This document shows, piece by piece, positions 53,234 to 62,522 of a stretch of 64,000 nucleotides of DNA. The position numbers were made by a program, and so were the translations under genes. The notes under the pieces are model-generated. The model made no database searches. It saw only the letters and a list, made by a program, of their open reading frames with translations, and had not been told where the DNA came from. The stretch's first letter is position 1, and each line of letters begins with the position of its first letter. The stretch is from Thermosynechococcus sp. CL-1 (lineage in GTDB: Bacteria; Cyanobacteriota; Cyanobacteriia; Thermosynechococcales; Thermosynechococcaceae). The DNA lies in contig NZ_CP040671.1 in NCBI RefSeq assembly GCF_008386235.1, positions 2,482,001 to 2,546,000 on the forward strand, read 5' to 3'.

Positions 53234-54469
53234 ATGTTTACCCATATTCGCCGCCGCTTACTGTTCTTTAATCTCCTCGTGTTTGCAGTCGTCCTTGGCG
53301 GGTTTGCGATCGCTGTGCGCGTGGTCTTTGTTCACAATCTCAGGGAGCAACTCACCAATCGTCTCATTGCCATTGCCCAAGGTGCGGCTGCTAATGCTGA
53401 TATTGAGAATGGTCAGCTCAAGATTGAGGAGCACGGTTTGCCCCATGAGCTAAAGAAGCAAGCAGCAACCTTAGAGTGGTTTGATGCCCACGGCCGACTT
53501 CTCAAGCAACAGGGCGAAGAACTTCCCTACATACCGCTCAATCCAAAGGTTTCAGTAGCTATTCACACCCATGATCCCCCTTTGCAGTTAGTCACACTGC
53601 CAATTTTGCACCAAGCAACCAACGAAATCATTGGCTACATCCGCATTAGTCAAGAATTGGATGAATTTAATGAGACCGTTTGGCAGTTGGATACTGGTCT
53701 CATGGCAGGGGTCATGATAGGACTCCTCCTCAGTGCTATGGGTAGTCTGTGGCTCAATCGCCAAGCCATGCAGCCTATTGAAGACAGTTTTGAGCGGTTG
53801 CGACAGTTTACGGCTGATGCTTCCCATGAACTCCGCAGTCCCCTGATGGCCATTTCCAGTAATGCTGAAGTTGCCCTTAAGTACGATGAAGGAATGCGAC
53901 CAGAGGATCGGGAAGTCCTCGGGGCGATCGCCAGCGCTACGGATCAAATGACCCGCCTCATTGACGACTTATTGATTCTGGCAAGAACTGATTGTCAACA
54001 ACCGATGGCCATGCGGACGATCAACCTCGCAGAGACCTTAGCGCAATTAATTCAACTGTATAAACTACAGGCACAGCAACAGCAAATTAGCTTAGAGTTT
54101 AGTACCGATCCTCAACTGCTGCTGCGGGGGGATGAGGCGGCTCTCATACGGGCTTTCACCAATCTTTTACAAAATGCGCTGCGCTACACTCCTGAAGGGG
54201 GCAAAGTCAGTGTGACTGCCAAGCGTCTCATGCACCATATTCACGTGACTATCGCTGATACGGGCATTGGTATAGCGTCTGAGCACCTTAGTAAAATTTT
54301 TGAGCGCTTTTGGCGAGCAGATCCCTCCCGTCACTATGTGGATGGAGGAGCAGGGTTAGGCCTATCCATTGTCCAAGCAGTTGTCCAGAGCCACGGTGGC
54401 AGCATTGATGTCAAGAGTCAAGTGGGTCAGGGCACCTCATTTACTGTCAGGCTCCCCCTCAGTCATTAA
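53234..54469 (+). CDS. Sensor histidine kinase of the adjacent OmpR-type regulator
   Basis: 411 residues. Two transmembrane helices (about 9-32 and 154-172) bracket a periplasmic sensor of about 120 residues. A HAMP-like turn follows, then the H-box FTADASHELRSPL with phospho-His 198, the N-box (LLQNALRYTPEGGK), and GLGLSIVQAVVQSHGG. The periplasmic domain lacks a recognisable known sensor motif; it is hydrophilic with His pairs (HTHDPP), possibly able to bind metal. The start is ATG 53234, 4 nt after the regulator stop. Confidence 0.9.
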   Translation: MFTHIRRRLLFFNLLVFAVVLGGFAIAVRVVFVHNLREQLTNRLIAIAQGAAANADIENGQLKIEEHGLPHELKKQAATLEWFDAHGRLLKQQGEELPYIPLNPKVSVAIHTHDPPLQLVTLPILHQATNEIIGYIRISQELDEFNETVWQLDTGLMAGVMIGLLLSAMGSLWLNRQAMQPIEDSFERLRQFTADASHELRSPLMAISSNAEVALKYDEGMRPEDREVLGAIASATDQMTRLIDDLLILARTDCQQPMAMRTINLAETLAQLIQLYKLQAQQQQISLEFSTDPQLLLRGDEAALIRAFTNLLQNALRYTPEGGKVSVTAKRLMHHIHVTIADTGIGIASEHLSKIFERFWRADPSRHYVDGGAGLGLSIVQAVVQSHGGSIDVKSQVGQGTSFTVRLPLSH

Positions 54470-54470
54470 C

Positions 54471-55091
54471 TTATTTGATAAAGGTGATCACGCCATCTGC
54501 AATGAGCTGCACCGCGATCGCTAAAATCAAAAAGCCCAAAATCCGATTGAGTGCCCCTATGCCTGTTGTGCCCAAGCCCTTAATCAAAGGCTCCCCTAGA
54601 ATTAAGCAAAAGTAGGTGATAAAGCTAAACAGAGTAATTCCCAGAACACAACCAAGATACTCTGGCCATTGATGGCAGCGGGTTGAAAAACCAATCACAA
54701 TACCAATCGCGCCCGGCCCACTAATGATGGGCATTGCCATAGGTGTAAAGGAAATATCTTCTTTGTCCACTGCCTCCAGTTGCTCTTGATTGGTCAGACG
54801 CGGTTGAGGAACAACCATCTGCCAAGCCGTATGTGCCACAATCAACCCACCAGCAATTCGCACTACTGCTAGGGAAATTCCAAAAAAGCTGAGAATAAAC
54901 TTGCCCACCAAGAAAAAAATTGCTAAGACAGCAAAAACATTAAAGGTGATTTTTCGTGCTTGTCGCAGGCGATATTTCGTAGTGTTTTTAGCAGTCAAAC
55001 TATAGAAAATAGGAATTGCCCCAATTGGATTCGCAATCGGAAAGAGGGCTGTCAATATGCCGAACATAAAAGAAAAGAGGGTGTTGACCAT
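54471..55091 (-). CDS. MarC family membrane protein
   Basis: 206 residues, six predicted helices. FPIANPIGAIPIFYSL near the N-terminus and PIISGPGAIGIVIGFSTR in the middle are the MarC/UPF0056 signatures. Despite the name, the family is not shown to be an antibiotic efflux pump, and its function is unclear. It converges with the histidine kinase gene with one base between the stops. Confidence 0.87.
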   Translation of the reverse strand: MVNTLFSFMFGILTALFPIANPIGAIPIFYSLTAKNTTKYRLRQARKITFNVFAVLAIFFLVGKFILSFFGISLAVVRIAGGLIVAHTAWQMVVPQPRLTNQEQLEAVDKEDISFTPMAMPIISGPGAIGIVIGFSTRCHQWPEYLGCVLGITLFSFITYFCLILGEPLIKGLGTTGIGALNRILGFLILAIAVQLIADGVITFIK

Positions 55092-55419
55092 GATTGGTAC
55101 TGCTCAATTAAAGCGAAATACAACCCTTTTCACATATAGAACAAGCTCAAAACTGCGAAAGCCCCTATGAGAGAGTATTACATCCCTTTTACGTATTCCA
55201 TATTGCCAATATCAGGACTATAGTCAGTGGTACGAACAAAATTTAATGACAGACTCACCCGTGGAGCCAAAGAAGGGTTTCAATGCTTCGGAAGATGTAA
55301 CTATCTTATGTTTGAGTCTAACAGGCTTGGTGTGACACATGATCAGCCGACGACACATTAAACTGGTCTCACTTTTGGGATTGGGCGTATATTGGGAGTA
55401 TCCCTTGGGGGATAAAAAG
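55092..55419. other. 328-nt region between MarC and the zinc-ribbon/HEAT gene
   Basis: Contains a 29-codon frame (ATG 55246, TGA 55333-55335) whose start MTDSPVEPKKGFN resembles the first residues of high-light-inducible proteins, but the chlorophyll-binding helix is absent. The open frame of the next gene also reaches upstream to 55339. I call no gene here. Promoter positions are not clear by eye. Confidence 0.35.
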
Positions 55420-55827
55420 ATGGATCACGCCTATTTTTGTCCAGCATGTTTTGCGGAGATTGCCGCGGACGACTCAATCTGTCCTGTATGCGGTGTCAAC
55501 ATTCACCAGTGGGAACAGGAGCATCCCTCCTACGAAGATCGACTGATCAATGCCCTAAAGCATCCCAACTCCGAAGCCCGCATGGGTTCAATTATTACCC
55601 TTGGCAATCGCGGTAATCCCAAAACGGCCACTCCCCTTACCGAAGGTGCTTTAACCTACTCCATTGACGTTTGGCAAGCTATGGAAATCGTCCGATCCTT
55701 AAGAAAGCTACCTGACTCTCCGGAGAAAACCACAGCCTTGCAAATGTTATTGGATCATCCTGCGCGAGTCATTCGTGAAGAAGCGGCGGCTACTCTAACT
55801 CAAGTTACCCGTGAAACATGTTCCTAA
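55420..55827 (+). CDS. Zinc-ribbon HEAT-repeat protein
   Basis: 135 residues. An N-terminal zinc ribbon (CPACFAEI, about 7-14, and CPVCGVNIH, about 23-31) precedes two or three HEAT-like repeats (ALKHPNSEARMGSIITLG, LLDHPARVIREEAAATL). It is small and soluble, plausible as a protein-protein adaptor. The start could be ATG 55339 (27 codons earlier), but the zinc-ribbon start at ATG 55420 looks more natural. Function unknown. Confidence 0.65.
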   Translation: MDHAYFCPACFAEIAADDSICPVCGVNIHQWEQEHPSYEDRLINALKHPNSEARMGSIITLGNRGNPKTATPLTEGALTYSIDVWQAMEIVRSLRKLPDSPEKTTALQMLLDHPARVIREEAAATLTQVTRETCS

Positions 55828-55886
55828 TGGATTGGCGTTCCCCTTGAAGTTGCTATACTCTTTTCACCACAAACCCATCCTTAGGC

Positions 55887-55927
55887 AAAAAATTAGGGTA
55901 GATATTTATGCCTGTTAATCTACCCTA
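55887..55927 (-). terminator. Rho-independent terminator of the PepSY gene
   Basis: A perfect 10-bp stem, TAGGGTAGAT (55894-55903) with ATCTACCCTA (55918-55927), 14-nt loop. On the minus strand it is followed by ATTTTTT (rc of 55887-55893), fitting termination of the PepSY gene. On the plus strand there is no T run. Confidence 0.78.
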
Positions 55928-55984
55928 GACAGCTTGGCAATTTGAGTAAAATTCAGAGAACCTTAAGGATGGTTGCCATTATTG

Positions 55985-56443
55985 CTATGGACGATCAGAA
56001 TTGGGGACTTGGATACTGCCATCCAAGGGAGCTTCATGAAGGTCATTTTCCTCTTGACCCGCTAGTTCCGTTCTGAGGATACGCCCATTACCGGCATCCA
56101 CTTTGACCTCAGCATTGGGAAAGCGCACTTCATAAACCAAGCTACCGTTTTCTGCCCCTAGGGCAACCCGTATTGCCTTTTGGCCTTGAGCCGCTTCTGC
56201 AATTTGTTGAGCTTGTTGGGGGCTAATTTTAGCAAGGCTACGGTATTGGGCCTCCTCTTGCATTTCTTCAGCCGTATTTTTCGCTTCATAGCGATCGCTC
56301 TCGTCATACCCACCCTTTTGATCTGTTTGTGCCACCAGAGCATAGCTAATGTGACGCTGCGTTTTCAGTGCCATTGCACTGCCACCAATGGCGATCGCTG
56401 AGAGCACTCCTAGTGTCATTAAAACTTTTATTGAGTCTTTCAT
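55985..56443 (-). CDS. Secreted PepSY-domain protein
   Basis: 152 residues. An N-terminal hydrophobic segment (VLMTLGVLSAIAIGGSAMAL) acts as signal peptide or anchor. A charged linker (about 42-70) follows, then a PepSY domain (about 70-140): ISPQQAQQIAEAAQGQKAIR, VYEVRFPNAEVKVDAGNGRI. PepSY domains occur in peptidase inhibitors and in proteins near two-component systems. Upstream on the minus strand are two TCTTGAC elements 11 bp apart, a spacing seen for OmpR-type sites. Confidence 0.82.
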   Translation of the reverse strand: MKDSIKVLMTLGVLSAIAIGGSAMALKTQRHISYALVAQTDQKGGYDESDRYEAKNTAEEMQEEAQYRSLAKISPQQAQQIAEAAQGQKAIRVALGAENGSLVYEVRFPNAEVKVDAGNGRILRTELAGQEENDLHEAPLDGSIQVPNSDRP

Positions 56444-56508
56444 CGTAGAGTCTCCAAGTTCAGTTCACTGTTCCTGAGGCGGAACAATTCCCACAGTAGG
56501 GAGGAATT

Positions 56509-56678
56509 GTCAAGAAGTCGTCAAGATCAAAAGGCAATTTTGAACCTACCTAATGCCTAATAGAGTCTTGTTGGCAACAATGACACGTGCTCAACACTGG
56601 GGAAACTAGTCTAGGGTAACCGCTGACCACATATTTCAGAAAAGGGCTGTAGTCTGCATTTCTTATCAAGTTCTTGAC
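56509..56678. promoter_or_regulatory. Three TCTTGAC elements in the divergent intergenic region
   Basis: GTCAAGA (the inverse of TCTTGAC) occurs at 56509-56515 and 56520-56526, one helical turn (11 bp) apart, in front of the PepSY gene. A third copy, TCTTGAC at 56672-56678, lies upstream of the 56725 gene and also forms an inverted pair TCAAG-TT-CTTGA. This fits a binding site for an OmpR-family regulator such as the one at 52549; that link is inferred. Confidence 0.45.
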
Positions 56679-56724
56679 AGTTCGTTCCTATAGTAAAGCT
56701 ATCCCAAGGAAGAGGAATAGACCG

Positions 56725-57234
56725 ATGACTTTAGAAGTTCTGCCTATTCCAGCACCAGCACAGTTTGAACGTGCTTTGGCGCTGCCTGCACAATCCCGTT
56801 GGCTGGGTCTGTATTGGGAGCCACAACTGGGGTATCCCTGCTACACCGATGGCCAGACAGTGGGCACAGTAAATCTGCAAGGATGGCAATTATTTTGCCA
56901 ACATCCAGAGATACAACCCCGCCTGTTGTCCTATCAACTGACGGCAGGGGAACGGGCGCCCCGGCATGGATTGCTCTTCGATCGCCAACATCGCCGTCTA
57001 TACGTTGGTGAGCTAGAACGCATCCAAGAGTATTTACAGCATCCAGTTGCCCTAGAAATTTTAGAGCCACTGACGCCAAGACATCGCTTTTCCCTAAAGG
57101 AGGGTTGGCAGTTCCTCAGGGAGAAGTGGTTGGTGGGGCTAGCTCTCGTGTTGTCGGCAATCGTGGGAGTGGGTGTTGTGCGTACGGCTGGAGAGTATGT
57201 TCACGAGGTGTTTGAGGAGGTCTTTGACGATTGA
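56725..57234 (+). CDS. Conserved hypothetical protein with C-terminal TM helix
   Basis: 169 residues. A soluble N-terminal region (about 1-130) contains Trp/Tyr-rich strands such as SRWLGLYWEPQLGYPCYTDG. A single transmembrane helix follows (LVGLALVLSAIVGVGVV, about 137-153) and a short acidic tail. I do not recognise the family. The ATG at 56725 is preceded by AGGAAGAGGA. A repeat shared with the 25.6-kb region lies in its 5' gap. Confidence 0.62.
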   Translation: MTLEVLPIPAPAQFERALALPAQSRWLGLYWEPQLGYPCYTDGQTVGTVNLQGWQLFCQHPEIQPRLLSYQLTAGERAPRHGLLFDRQHRRLYVGELERIQEYLQHPVALEILEPLTPRHRFSLKEGWQFLREKWLVGLALVLSAIVGVGVVRTAGEYVHEVFEEVFDD

Positions 57235-57248
57235 TCCAATGGCCAAAA

Positions 57249-57674
57249 TCAAGTGTTCAATAGGGCAATAATCTCATGGCTAATGGCGCGCAGTTGGTTT
57301 TGTAGATCTTCGCTAGGCAAATTGTTGCCACTAAAAACCCCCTGACCAATACTACTGAACCGCCACTGCTCACTCATATAGCTAAACCCCACGATGTCTA
57401 GACCAATGGCACGGCGCTGGGGAGAGTCTGGATCGCAATAGAGGCGGATTTGCAGGAGCAAACTGCGGGCTTGCCAGCGGCGACTCCAGCCCGGTAGGTG
57501 AAAACCAATGTCAATTGAATCGGGATCCACTAGGTTGCGGGTATGGGGGTCATCGGCCCAAGGGTGCAGGTCTGCCCGCAGATCCGCATTGCACTGCTTA
57601 AAGAGGTGGACGATCGCCCCCAATTTGCTGGCCATCTGCACGGTCACTGCCTGCTCTGCTGCATTCACCGTCAT
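57249..57674 (-). CDS. Conserved hypothetical protein
   Basis: 141 residues, soluble, with alternating helices and strands (VQMASKLGAIVHLFKQCNAD, RRWQARSLLLQIRLYCDP, AIGLDIVGFSYMSEQWRFSS). I do not recognise it beyond a cyanobacteria-like conserved protein. The ATG at 57674 avoids an overlap with cruA that the longer frame (57728) would need. It converges with the preceding plus-strand gene. Confidence 0.6.
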   Translation of the reverse strand: MTVNAAEQAVTVQMASKLGAIVHLFKQCNADLRADLHPWADDPHTRNLVDPDSIDIGFHLPGWSRRWQARSLLLQIRLYCDPDSPQRRAIGLDIVGFSYMSEQWRFSSIGQGVFSGNNLPSEDLQNQLRAISHEIIALLNT

Positions 57675-57702
57675 TCTCTCCGCAACACCTTTGTTCCCAA
57701 GG

Positions 57703-59748
57703 TTAGCGAGGGGAAACCGCTTGATCAACTCTGGCAGTGGGGAGGGAGGTTAAGGGTCGTTCCAAACGGGGTTGTCCCACAGAGTAACTCAGGGCATAGC
57801 TTTGCACCAAGAGCCAAAACCAAAGTTGCGGTGCCATGGGTTCTAGCCACGGTTGACAACGGCGCACCAAGGGGGGCAGCCAAAAGCCAAAGAGGGCATG
57901 GTACAGGGCATCCAAGCTAAAACTGAGGTAGCTTTGCAGCCAACGCAGCAGATCCCCAACCCCCACCATTTCGTAGATCCACCAAAGGAGGCCGGGGTTT
58001 TGCCAAGCAGCTCGCAGTGCCATACGGTTAAAGGGCAGCCAACCCGCACGGTCTTTGATAAAGCGATCGGCCAATTCGGGGGATTCTTGTCCGAGGATGC
58101 CAAAAAAGGTGTTCAACGTGGCATTGACGCGCTCTGGGGGCAGGGGGCGATCGCTGGGCACCATCATTCCCCGCGAAAAGAGCCATGTCACCGCTGTATT
58201 GCTCTGATAAGCGCGAATTTGGTTGAGAAATTGCTTTTGCACAAGGTCATGACGCAGGGCGGTGTCCAGTAGATCCGTCAAGCGGGGCAGGTTGCGCACC
58301 AGCGAGCCAAAGCCAGTAAATACTAAGGGGGATTGCAGTGAGGCGGCATCACCAATGGCCAAGACGCGATCAAAGGCCACGGCGCGATCGCTTCGGTGGT
58401 GGCTAAAGTAGCCGGGGATGTAACCAAACGTCGGCTTCACCCAAGTCAGTTGATCTAAATCGCAGCGGCGGTACTCCGGCAAGATCGTAAAGAAGTCTTC
58501 GTAGAGTTCCAGCAAAGAGCCGGGAAACTCTGGCTGAATGTGGTGATAGTGAAAAAGATAAATCGTGCGCTCTTCCCCTGCCCCCGGAAACAGTTCCCAA
58601 ATGAGTTGCCGTCCCCGCGAAATATCACCGTGGCTAAAGAGCACATCGCCATAATCGCCATCCCAAACTTGCGGGGCAATGCCCTTGACGATCGCCCCCA
58701 CCGTCGGACACACACTATCGTAGGCACGACCACCGTTCAGTTGACGAGCAATAGGGGAGGCAGTCCCCATCGCATCCACGAGGACACGGGCGATCGCCTG
58801 TCGCTGTTCTTGGGTCTGGCGGTGCTGGGTTTGCAGAACCACACCATTGGAATGAATCGTGGCCGTCTCAAATTCTGTCCAATCCCAAATCTCACCCCCC
58901 GCTTGGCGCAGTTTCTCACCACATAGATGCAGGAATTTGGCTGAGTCGAGGGCAATATTGAGAACCGTCGGGGTGTGCAGTACGGGTGCCCGACAATGGG
59001 GAGGACTAGTGGCATCAAAGAACTTGTTAAAGCCATCGCGGTACTCGCGGGCAATCAGGCTCTCAAACTCCGCAGTCGTAAACAAGCCCAGATCAATCAG
59101 ACTCTGAAATTCCATGCGGGAGATATTCCACTCCCGATTCATGCGGCCAAAGGGCAACCGCTCGATCACCAGCACCCGATAGCCCAACCGCGCCATCACC
59201 GCTGCGTGGATCACCCCCAAGGCACCCCCCACATAAACTAGGTCATAGCGAGGGGGATCACAGGGTGTCGTTGCAGTGTGCAAAACTGGAAGCGGGGGCG
59301 TGGGCTGTTGTACCCCTTGGCGCCAGCGTTGCTCCCACCAATAAACCCGCTCTAAATCCGCCTCACCTTGGGGCATGCGTTGGAAGTATTTCACGGTCAG
59401 CGGATAGCGATCGACCAAGGCTTCAAAAATTGTCTTGCCAGCCGGCCAAGGAGGAAGCACCTCAGGTTGCAGTGGAAAGGCCAAACGCAAATGCTGTTGA
59501 AGGTGTTGGAGACAGGCCCGCTCCTGGGGGAAAGGCCGCTCTCCCCAGCGCATCACCTTGAGGTATGTGGTTCGCTGCAAGCTCCACAGGAAAATAGCCA
59601 GTTCCGTGGGGGCCTCAGGAACCTGCCAGCAACCCCCGCTTGGTTTTGGCGCAATGGTGCCAATGTGCGGCTCAAAGGTGTGGTGCAGCCAGTGAATCAC
59701 CGCTGCGGTATCGGGAGTGGGCACCTCAAGGTATAACAGTTCTTGCAT
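57703..59748 (-). CDS. cruA: Lycopene cyclase CruA (FAD-dependent)
   Basis: 681 residues. After an N-terminal extension of about 165 residues comes the FAD-binding site YDLVYVGGALGVIHAAVMAR and RMNREWNISRMEFQSLIDLG. Later parts include GDVLFSHGDISRGRQLIWEL and VLAIGDAASLQSPLVFTGFG, matching the CruA branch of the CruA/CruP flavoproteins. CruA cyclises lycopene to gamma- or beta-carotene in cyanobacteria without CrtL. The paralogue CruP is shorter, which supports CruA here. The C-terminal region is membrane-associated. Confidence 0.75.
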   Translation of the reverse strand: MQELLYLEVPTPDTAAVIHWLHHTFEPHIGTIAPKPSGGCWQVPEAPTELAIFLWSLQRTTYLKVMRWGERPFPQERACLQHLQQHLRLAFPLQPEVLPPWPAGKTIFEALVDRYPLTVKYFQRMPQGEADLERVYWWEQRWRQGVQQPTPPLPVLHTATTPCDPPRYDLVYVGGALGVIHAAVMARLGYRVLVIERLPFGRMNREWNISRMEFQSLIDLGLFTTAEFESLIAREYRDGFNKFFDATSPPHCRAPVLHTPTVLNIALDSAKFLHLCGEKLRQAGGEIWDWTEFETATIHSNGVVLQTQHRQTQEQRQAIARVLVDAMGTASPIARQLNGGRAYDSVCPTVGAIVKGIAPQVWDGDYGDVLFSHGDISRGRQLIWELFPGAGEERTIYLFHYHHIQPEFPGSLLELYEDFFTILPEYRRCDLDQLTWVKPTFGYIPGYFSHHRSDRAVAFDRVLAIGDAASLQSPLVFTGFGSLVRNLPRLTDLLDTALRHDLVQKQFLNQIRAYQSNTAVTWLFSRGMMVPSDRPLPPERVNATLNTFFGILGQESPELADRFIKDRAGWLPFNRMALRAAWQNPGLLWWIYEMVGVGDLLRWLQSYLSFSLDALYHALFGFWLPPLVRRCQPWLEPMAPQLWFWLLVQSYALSYSVGQPRLERPLTSLPTARVDQAVSPR

Positions 59749-59860
59749 TTTGTTTCAAAAGTCCGCTAAGGAGCTTGACAAGGGCGCAATTTGGCGTAAA
59801 CTGCACTGTACTAAACAGTTTAAGAGAGTTTACGGTTTCTCAGAATTACCCTGTTGCCCT

Positions 59861-60130
59861 ATGCATTATCCCATTCCAAGGAGTCTCGAAGAAATAGCAG
59901 CCCTCAGCCAGCAGCCTGTCAGTGAAGAGGTGGTGGCGGCAGCGATCGCCGGCGTGATTACGATTTGCCGTGCGGAAGGTCACAGTCTAGCGCAGGTTCA
60001 GGAATGGGTGCTTGCGGAGGACGATCTGCTAGATCGCAAAACCCGCCAATGGCTGAGTGAAGCGGTGGCAATGGCTTGGTCAAGCGTTGAAACCTTGGCA
60101 GTGACGACTGGCCGTGAGGGCGATCGCTAG
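59861..60130 (+). CDS. Small conserved hypothetical protein
   Basis: 89 residues, helical ([39 protein letters not shown]). It is soluble and acidic with no motif I know. The ATG at 59861 is chosen over an open frame that begins inside cruA. Its 3' end overlaps the convergent ruvC by 51 nt. Confidence 0.58.
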   Translation: MHYPIPRSLEEIAALSQQPVSEEVVAAAIAGVITICRAEGHSLAQVQEWVLAEDDLLDRKTRQWLSEAVAMAWSSVETLAVTTGREGDR

Positions 60131-60559
60131 GGCATCGGCAGCGTCATCGGGCTTGGGCAGCGTGCTGAGATTGAGTTCCCGTTGCACCGCCTGTTGAACG
60201 TCTATTTTCGCGGCATTGCCATAGCCGGTGAGGGCTTGCTTCACTTGGGGAGGGGTGAATTCCATGAGGGGACAGTGCAGTTGACTCAGGACTAAAAGAA
60301 TCACGCCCCGCGCTTGAGCAACCACAATCGTATGGCTCATTTTGTAGAAAAAGAGGCGCTCCAAAGCCACTAAATCTGGTTGGAGGGCAAGAATTAACGT
60401 GTGCAGATCGCTGTAGAGACTCTGGAGGCGATCGCCCACGGGCATATCCGCAGGAGTGGTAATCACACCAAAATCGCACACTTGGCAGGTGTTGCGCTGC
60501 ACCTCAATACAGCCATAGCCAAGGGTAGCAAGGCCGGGGTCTAGGCCAAGGATGCGCAC
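60080..60559 (-). CDS. ruvC: Holliday junction resolvase RuvC
   Basis: 159 residues. Nuclease acidic residues are seen in [13 protein letters not shown] (D7), [10 protein letters not shown] (Glu), and [13 protein letters not shown] (Asp pair). RuvC cuts Holliday junctions made by RuvAB. Length and motifs are normal. It is transcribed 5 nt after the type II NADH dehydrogenase gene. Confidence 0.95.
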   Translation of the reverse strand: MRILGLDPGLATLGYGCIEVQRNTCQVCDFGVITTPADMPVGDRLQSLYSDLHTLILALQPDLVALERLFFYKMSHTIVVAQARGVILLVLSQLHCPLMEFTPPQVKQALTGYGNAAKIDVQQAVQRELNLSTLPKPDDAADALAIALTASRHCQGFNA

Positions 60560-60564
60560 ACGTT

Positions 60565-61767
60565 CTAGTTCACGGTGCCGGTCAACAGATCCAAAATTGG
60601 TTTCGCCATCCAGTTCAACCCCACCTTCAGTTGATGTTCGAGGGTGGGCATGCGGTAGAGGTAGGCCAGTCGCCGTGCCAAGTAGGCCAGAGGGCCATCG
60701 AGGGTCAGTCCTAGCCCTGCCAAGGCGGCGCGATCAGTTCCGAGGGTGAGCATTTCACCGAGATGGGAATAACGACAGGGCAGTAGCGGGCGATCGCTCA
60801 GACTGGCCCAGAGATTCCAAGCCGCATAATCCGCCTGTTGAAAAGCTGCCTGTGCCGTATGGGGAATGGCTTGGCCTTGCTCATCCACGGCATCCGCAGC
60901 ATCCCCAAGGGCAAAAATCTCTGGATGATCAACGACTTGCAATGTGGGCATCACCTGCAGGCGCCCCGTGGAGGTTTTGGGCAAATCAAGGGCAGCAATC
61001 ACGGGTGAAACGGCTGTACCGACCGTCCATAGGACAATATCAACGGGCAGATCATCAACGCGGTCTTTGTATTGCAGGGAAATCTGATCCGCAGTGACAG
61101 CAACCGGGGTTGTTTCCAAATCAATCCAAACGCCCCGCTCTTCAAGGGCACGCAGAGCTGCCTTGCGATTAAATTCTGGAGAAGACTTGAGAATCTCGGT
61201 GTTGCGATCCACCAAACGAATGCGCCCGCGGCTACCTAAGCGCTCCGCTAGTTTACAGGCCAATTCCACGCCACTGGGACCGGCACCGACCACCACCACG
61301 CGGATGCGATCGCGATCAGAGCGCTCCCGCCGTTGCAACGCTTCTTCGAGACGGTAGGCATCACTGAGGGTTCGGAAGGTCAAGGCATACTCTGCAACAC
61401 CGGGAATGCTGTTTTTAGGGGTTTCCCCCCCCAAGGCAAGGACAAGCTTGTCGTAGATGAGCGGGGTGCCCTCGGTCAAGTGTACCGTTTTTTCCTTGAG
61501 AGCCACAGCGCTCACGGTTCCCTGATGAAAGACGACCGGGGTCTCCTTGAGCAACTCAACAAAGGGCGGGGCAATTTCCCACGCCTGTAGCTCCCCTGTA
61601 ATTAATTCGTAAAGGAGGGGAGTAAAGACAAAGCGATCGCTCTGATCAACAAGGGTAATCTCTGGAGGCGCAGACCAAGGAAATTGGCCAAGGCGGAGGG
61701 CGGTATAAAGCCCGCCAAACCCCCCACCTAGAATACAAATTTGGCTTTTCACCGCTGATTCCGTCAT
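60565..61767 (-). CDS. Type II NAD(P)H dehydrogenase (NDH-2)
   Basis: 400 residues. Two dinucleotide-binding sites: FAD at [16 protein letters not shown] (about 12-27) and NAD(P)H at [20 protein letters not shown] (about 158-177). [20 protein letters not shown] closes the FAD domain. NDH-2 passes electrons from NAD(P)H to quinone without pumping protons. Cyanobacteria have several paralogues (NdbA-C); I do not assign which. The start ATG overlaps the HAD gene stop by 4 nt, so they are co-translated. Confidence 0.88.
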   Translation of the reverse strand: MTESAVKSQICILGGGFGGLYTALRLGQFPWSAPPEITLVDQSDRFVFTPLLYELITGELQAWEIAPPFVELLKETPVVFHQGTVSAVALKEKTVHLTEGTPLIYDKLVLALGGETPKNSIPGVAEYALTFRTLSDAYRLEEALQRRERSDRDRIRVVVVGAGPSGVELACKLAERLGSRGRIRLVDRNTEILKSSPEFNRKAALRALEERGVWIDLETTPVAVTADQISLQYKDRVDDLPVDIVLWTVGTAVSPVIAALDLPKTSTGRLQVMPTLQVVDHPEIFALGDAADAVDEQGQAIPHTAQAAFQQADYAAWNLWASLSDRPLLPCRYSHLGEMLTLGTDRAALAGLGLTLDGPLAYLARRLAYLYRMPTLEHQLKVGLNWMAKPILDLLTGTVN

Positions 61768-62522
61768 GATGCTATCCCCCTCAGTATAACTTGCGCCTTT
61801 GAGAGGTCAGCAATTTGGGGCACGGCTCGGGTCTCGTGGATAGCTGGTTCTGGCAGTAAGGGGCGATCGCGCCGCAGCCAAATCGCTTGCAGACCAGCAC
61901 CTTGGGCACCGAGGACATCATCCTCCCAACTGTCACCAATGTGCCAAACCTGAGAGGTCGCATAGGGGGTCACCGCCCGCTCAAAGATCAGCCGATTCGG
62001 TTTCGCCGCCCCCACCTCACTGGAAATCCACACCTCCTTGAAAAACGGCGCTAACCCCAAGGCCTCTAGCACCCCATAGAGACGGCTATCAAAATTCGAC
62101 ACCACCATCAGAGGAATGCCCTGAGCTTGCCACTCCTTCAACGCAGGCAGGACATCGCTATAAAGCAACCAAGGCTCAGCCGTGGCATAGTAGGCAAAGA
62201 CAGGGGCAAAAAAACGATCAAAATCCGCAAACTGATCCAAGACGCCCGCGCGGCGAAATGTCTCTGCCGCAACCCCTTGCCACCACCGCAATTCTGCCTC
62301 TGCCCGTTGTGCAGCCTCAAGATCAGGGAAAGCGCAGGGCGGGGCAGCCCTAAAGGCCTTAAAGAAGGCCACATCTAATGCGGCTGAATCAACCTGAACC
62401 CCGACTTCAGCAGCAAAGCGACCATAAACGGTACCCACGGATTCCCGTAGGCCAAAGAGGGTGCCGACCGCATCGAGGGTAATGAGTTGGGGCGGATCAA
62501 GCGGGGGCATCGGAACTGGCAT
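61764..62522 (-). CDS. HAD-superfamily hydrolase
   Basis: 252 residues, HDHD3-like subgroup. Motif I is LDAVGTLFG (first Asp as nucleophile; the usual second Asp position is Val), motif II VVSNFDSR, motif III Lys in GAAKPNRLIFE, and motif IV GDSWEDDVLGAQGAG. The changed motif I (DxVGT in place of DxDGT) removes the general acid, which occurs in some ATPase or phosphonatase branches and in HDHD3. It lies between psb29 and NDH-2 with overlaps on both sides. Confidence 0.85.
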   Translation of the reverse strand: MPVPMPPLDPPQLITLDAVGTLFGLRESVGTVYGRFAAEVGVQVDSAALDVAFFKAFRAAPPCAFPDLEAAQRAEAELRWWQGVAAETFRRAGVLDQFADFDRFFAPVFAYYATAEPWLLYSDVLPALKEWQAQGIPLMVVSNFDSRLYGVLEALGLAPFFKEVWISSEVGAAKPNRLIFERAVTPYATSQVWHIGDSWEDDVLGAQGAGLQAIWLRRDRPLLPEPAIHETRAVPQIADLSKAQVILRGIAS

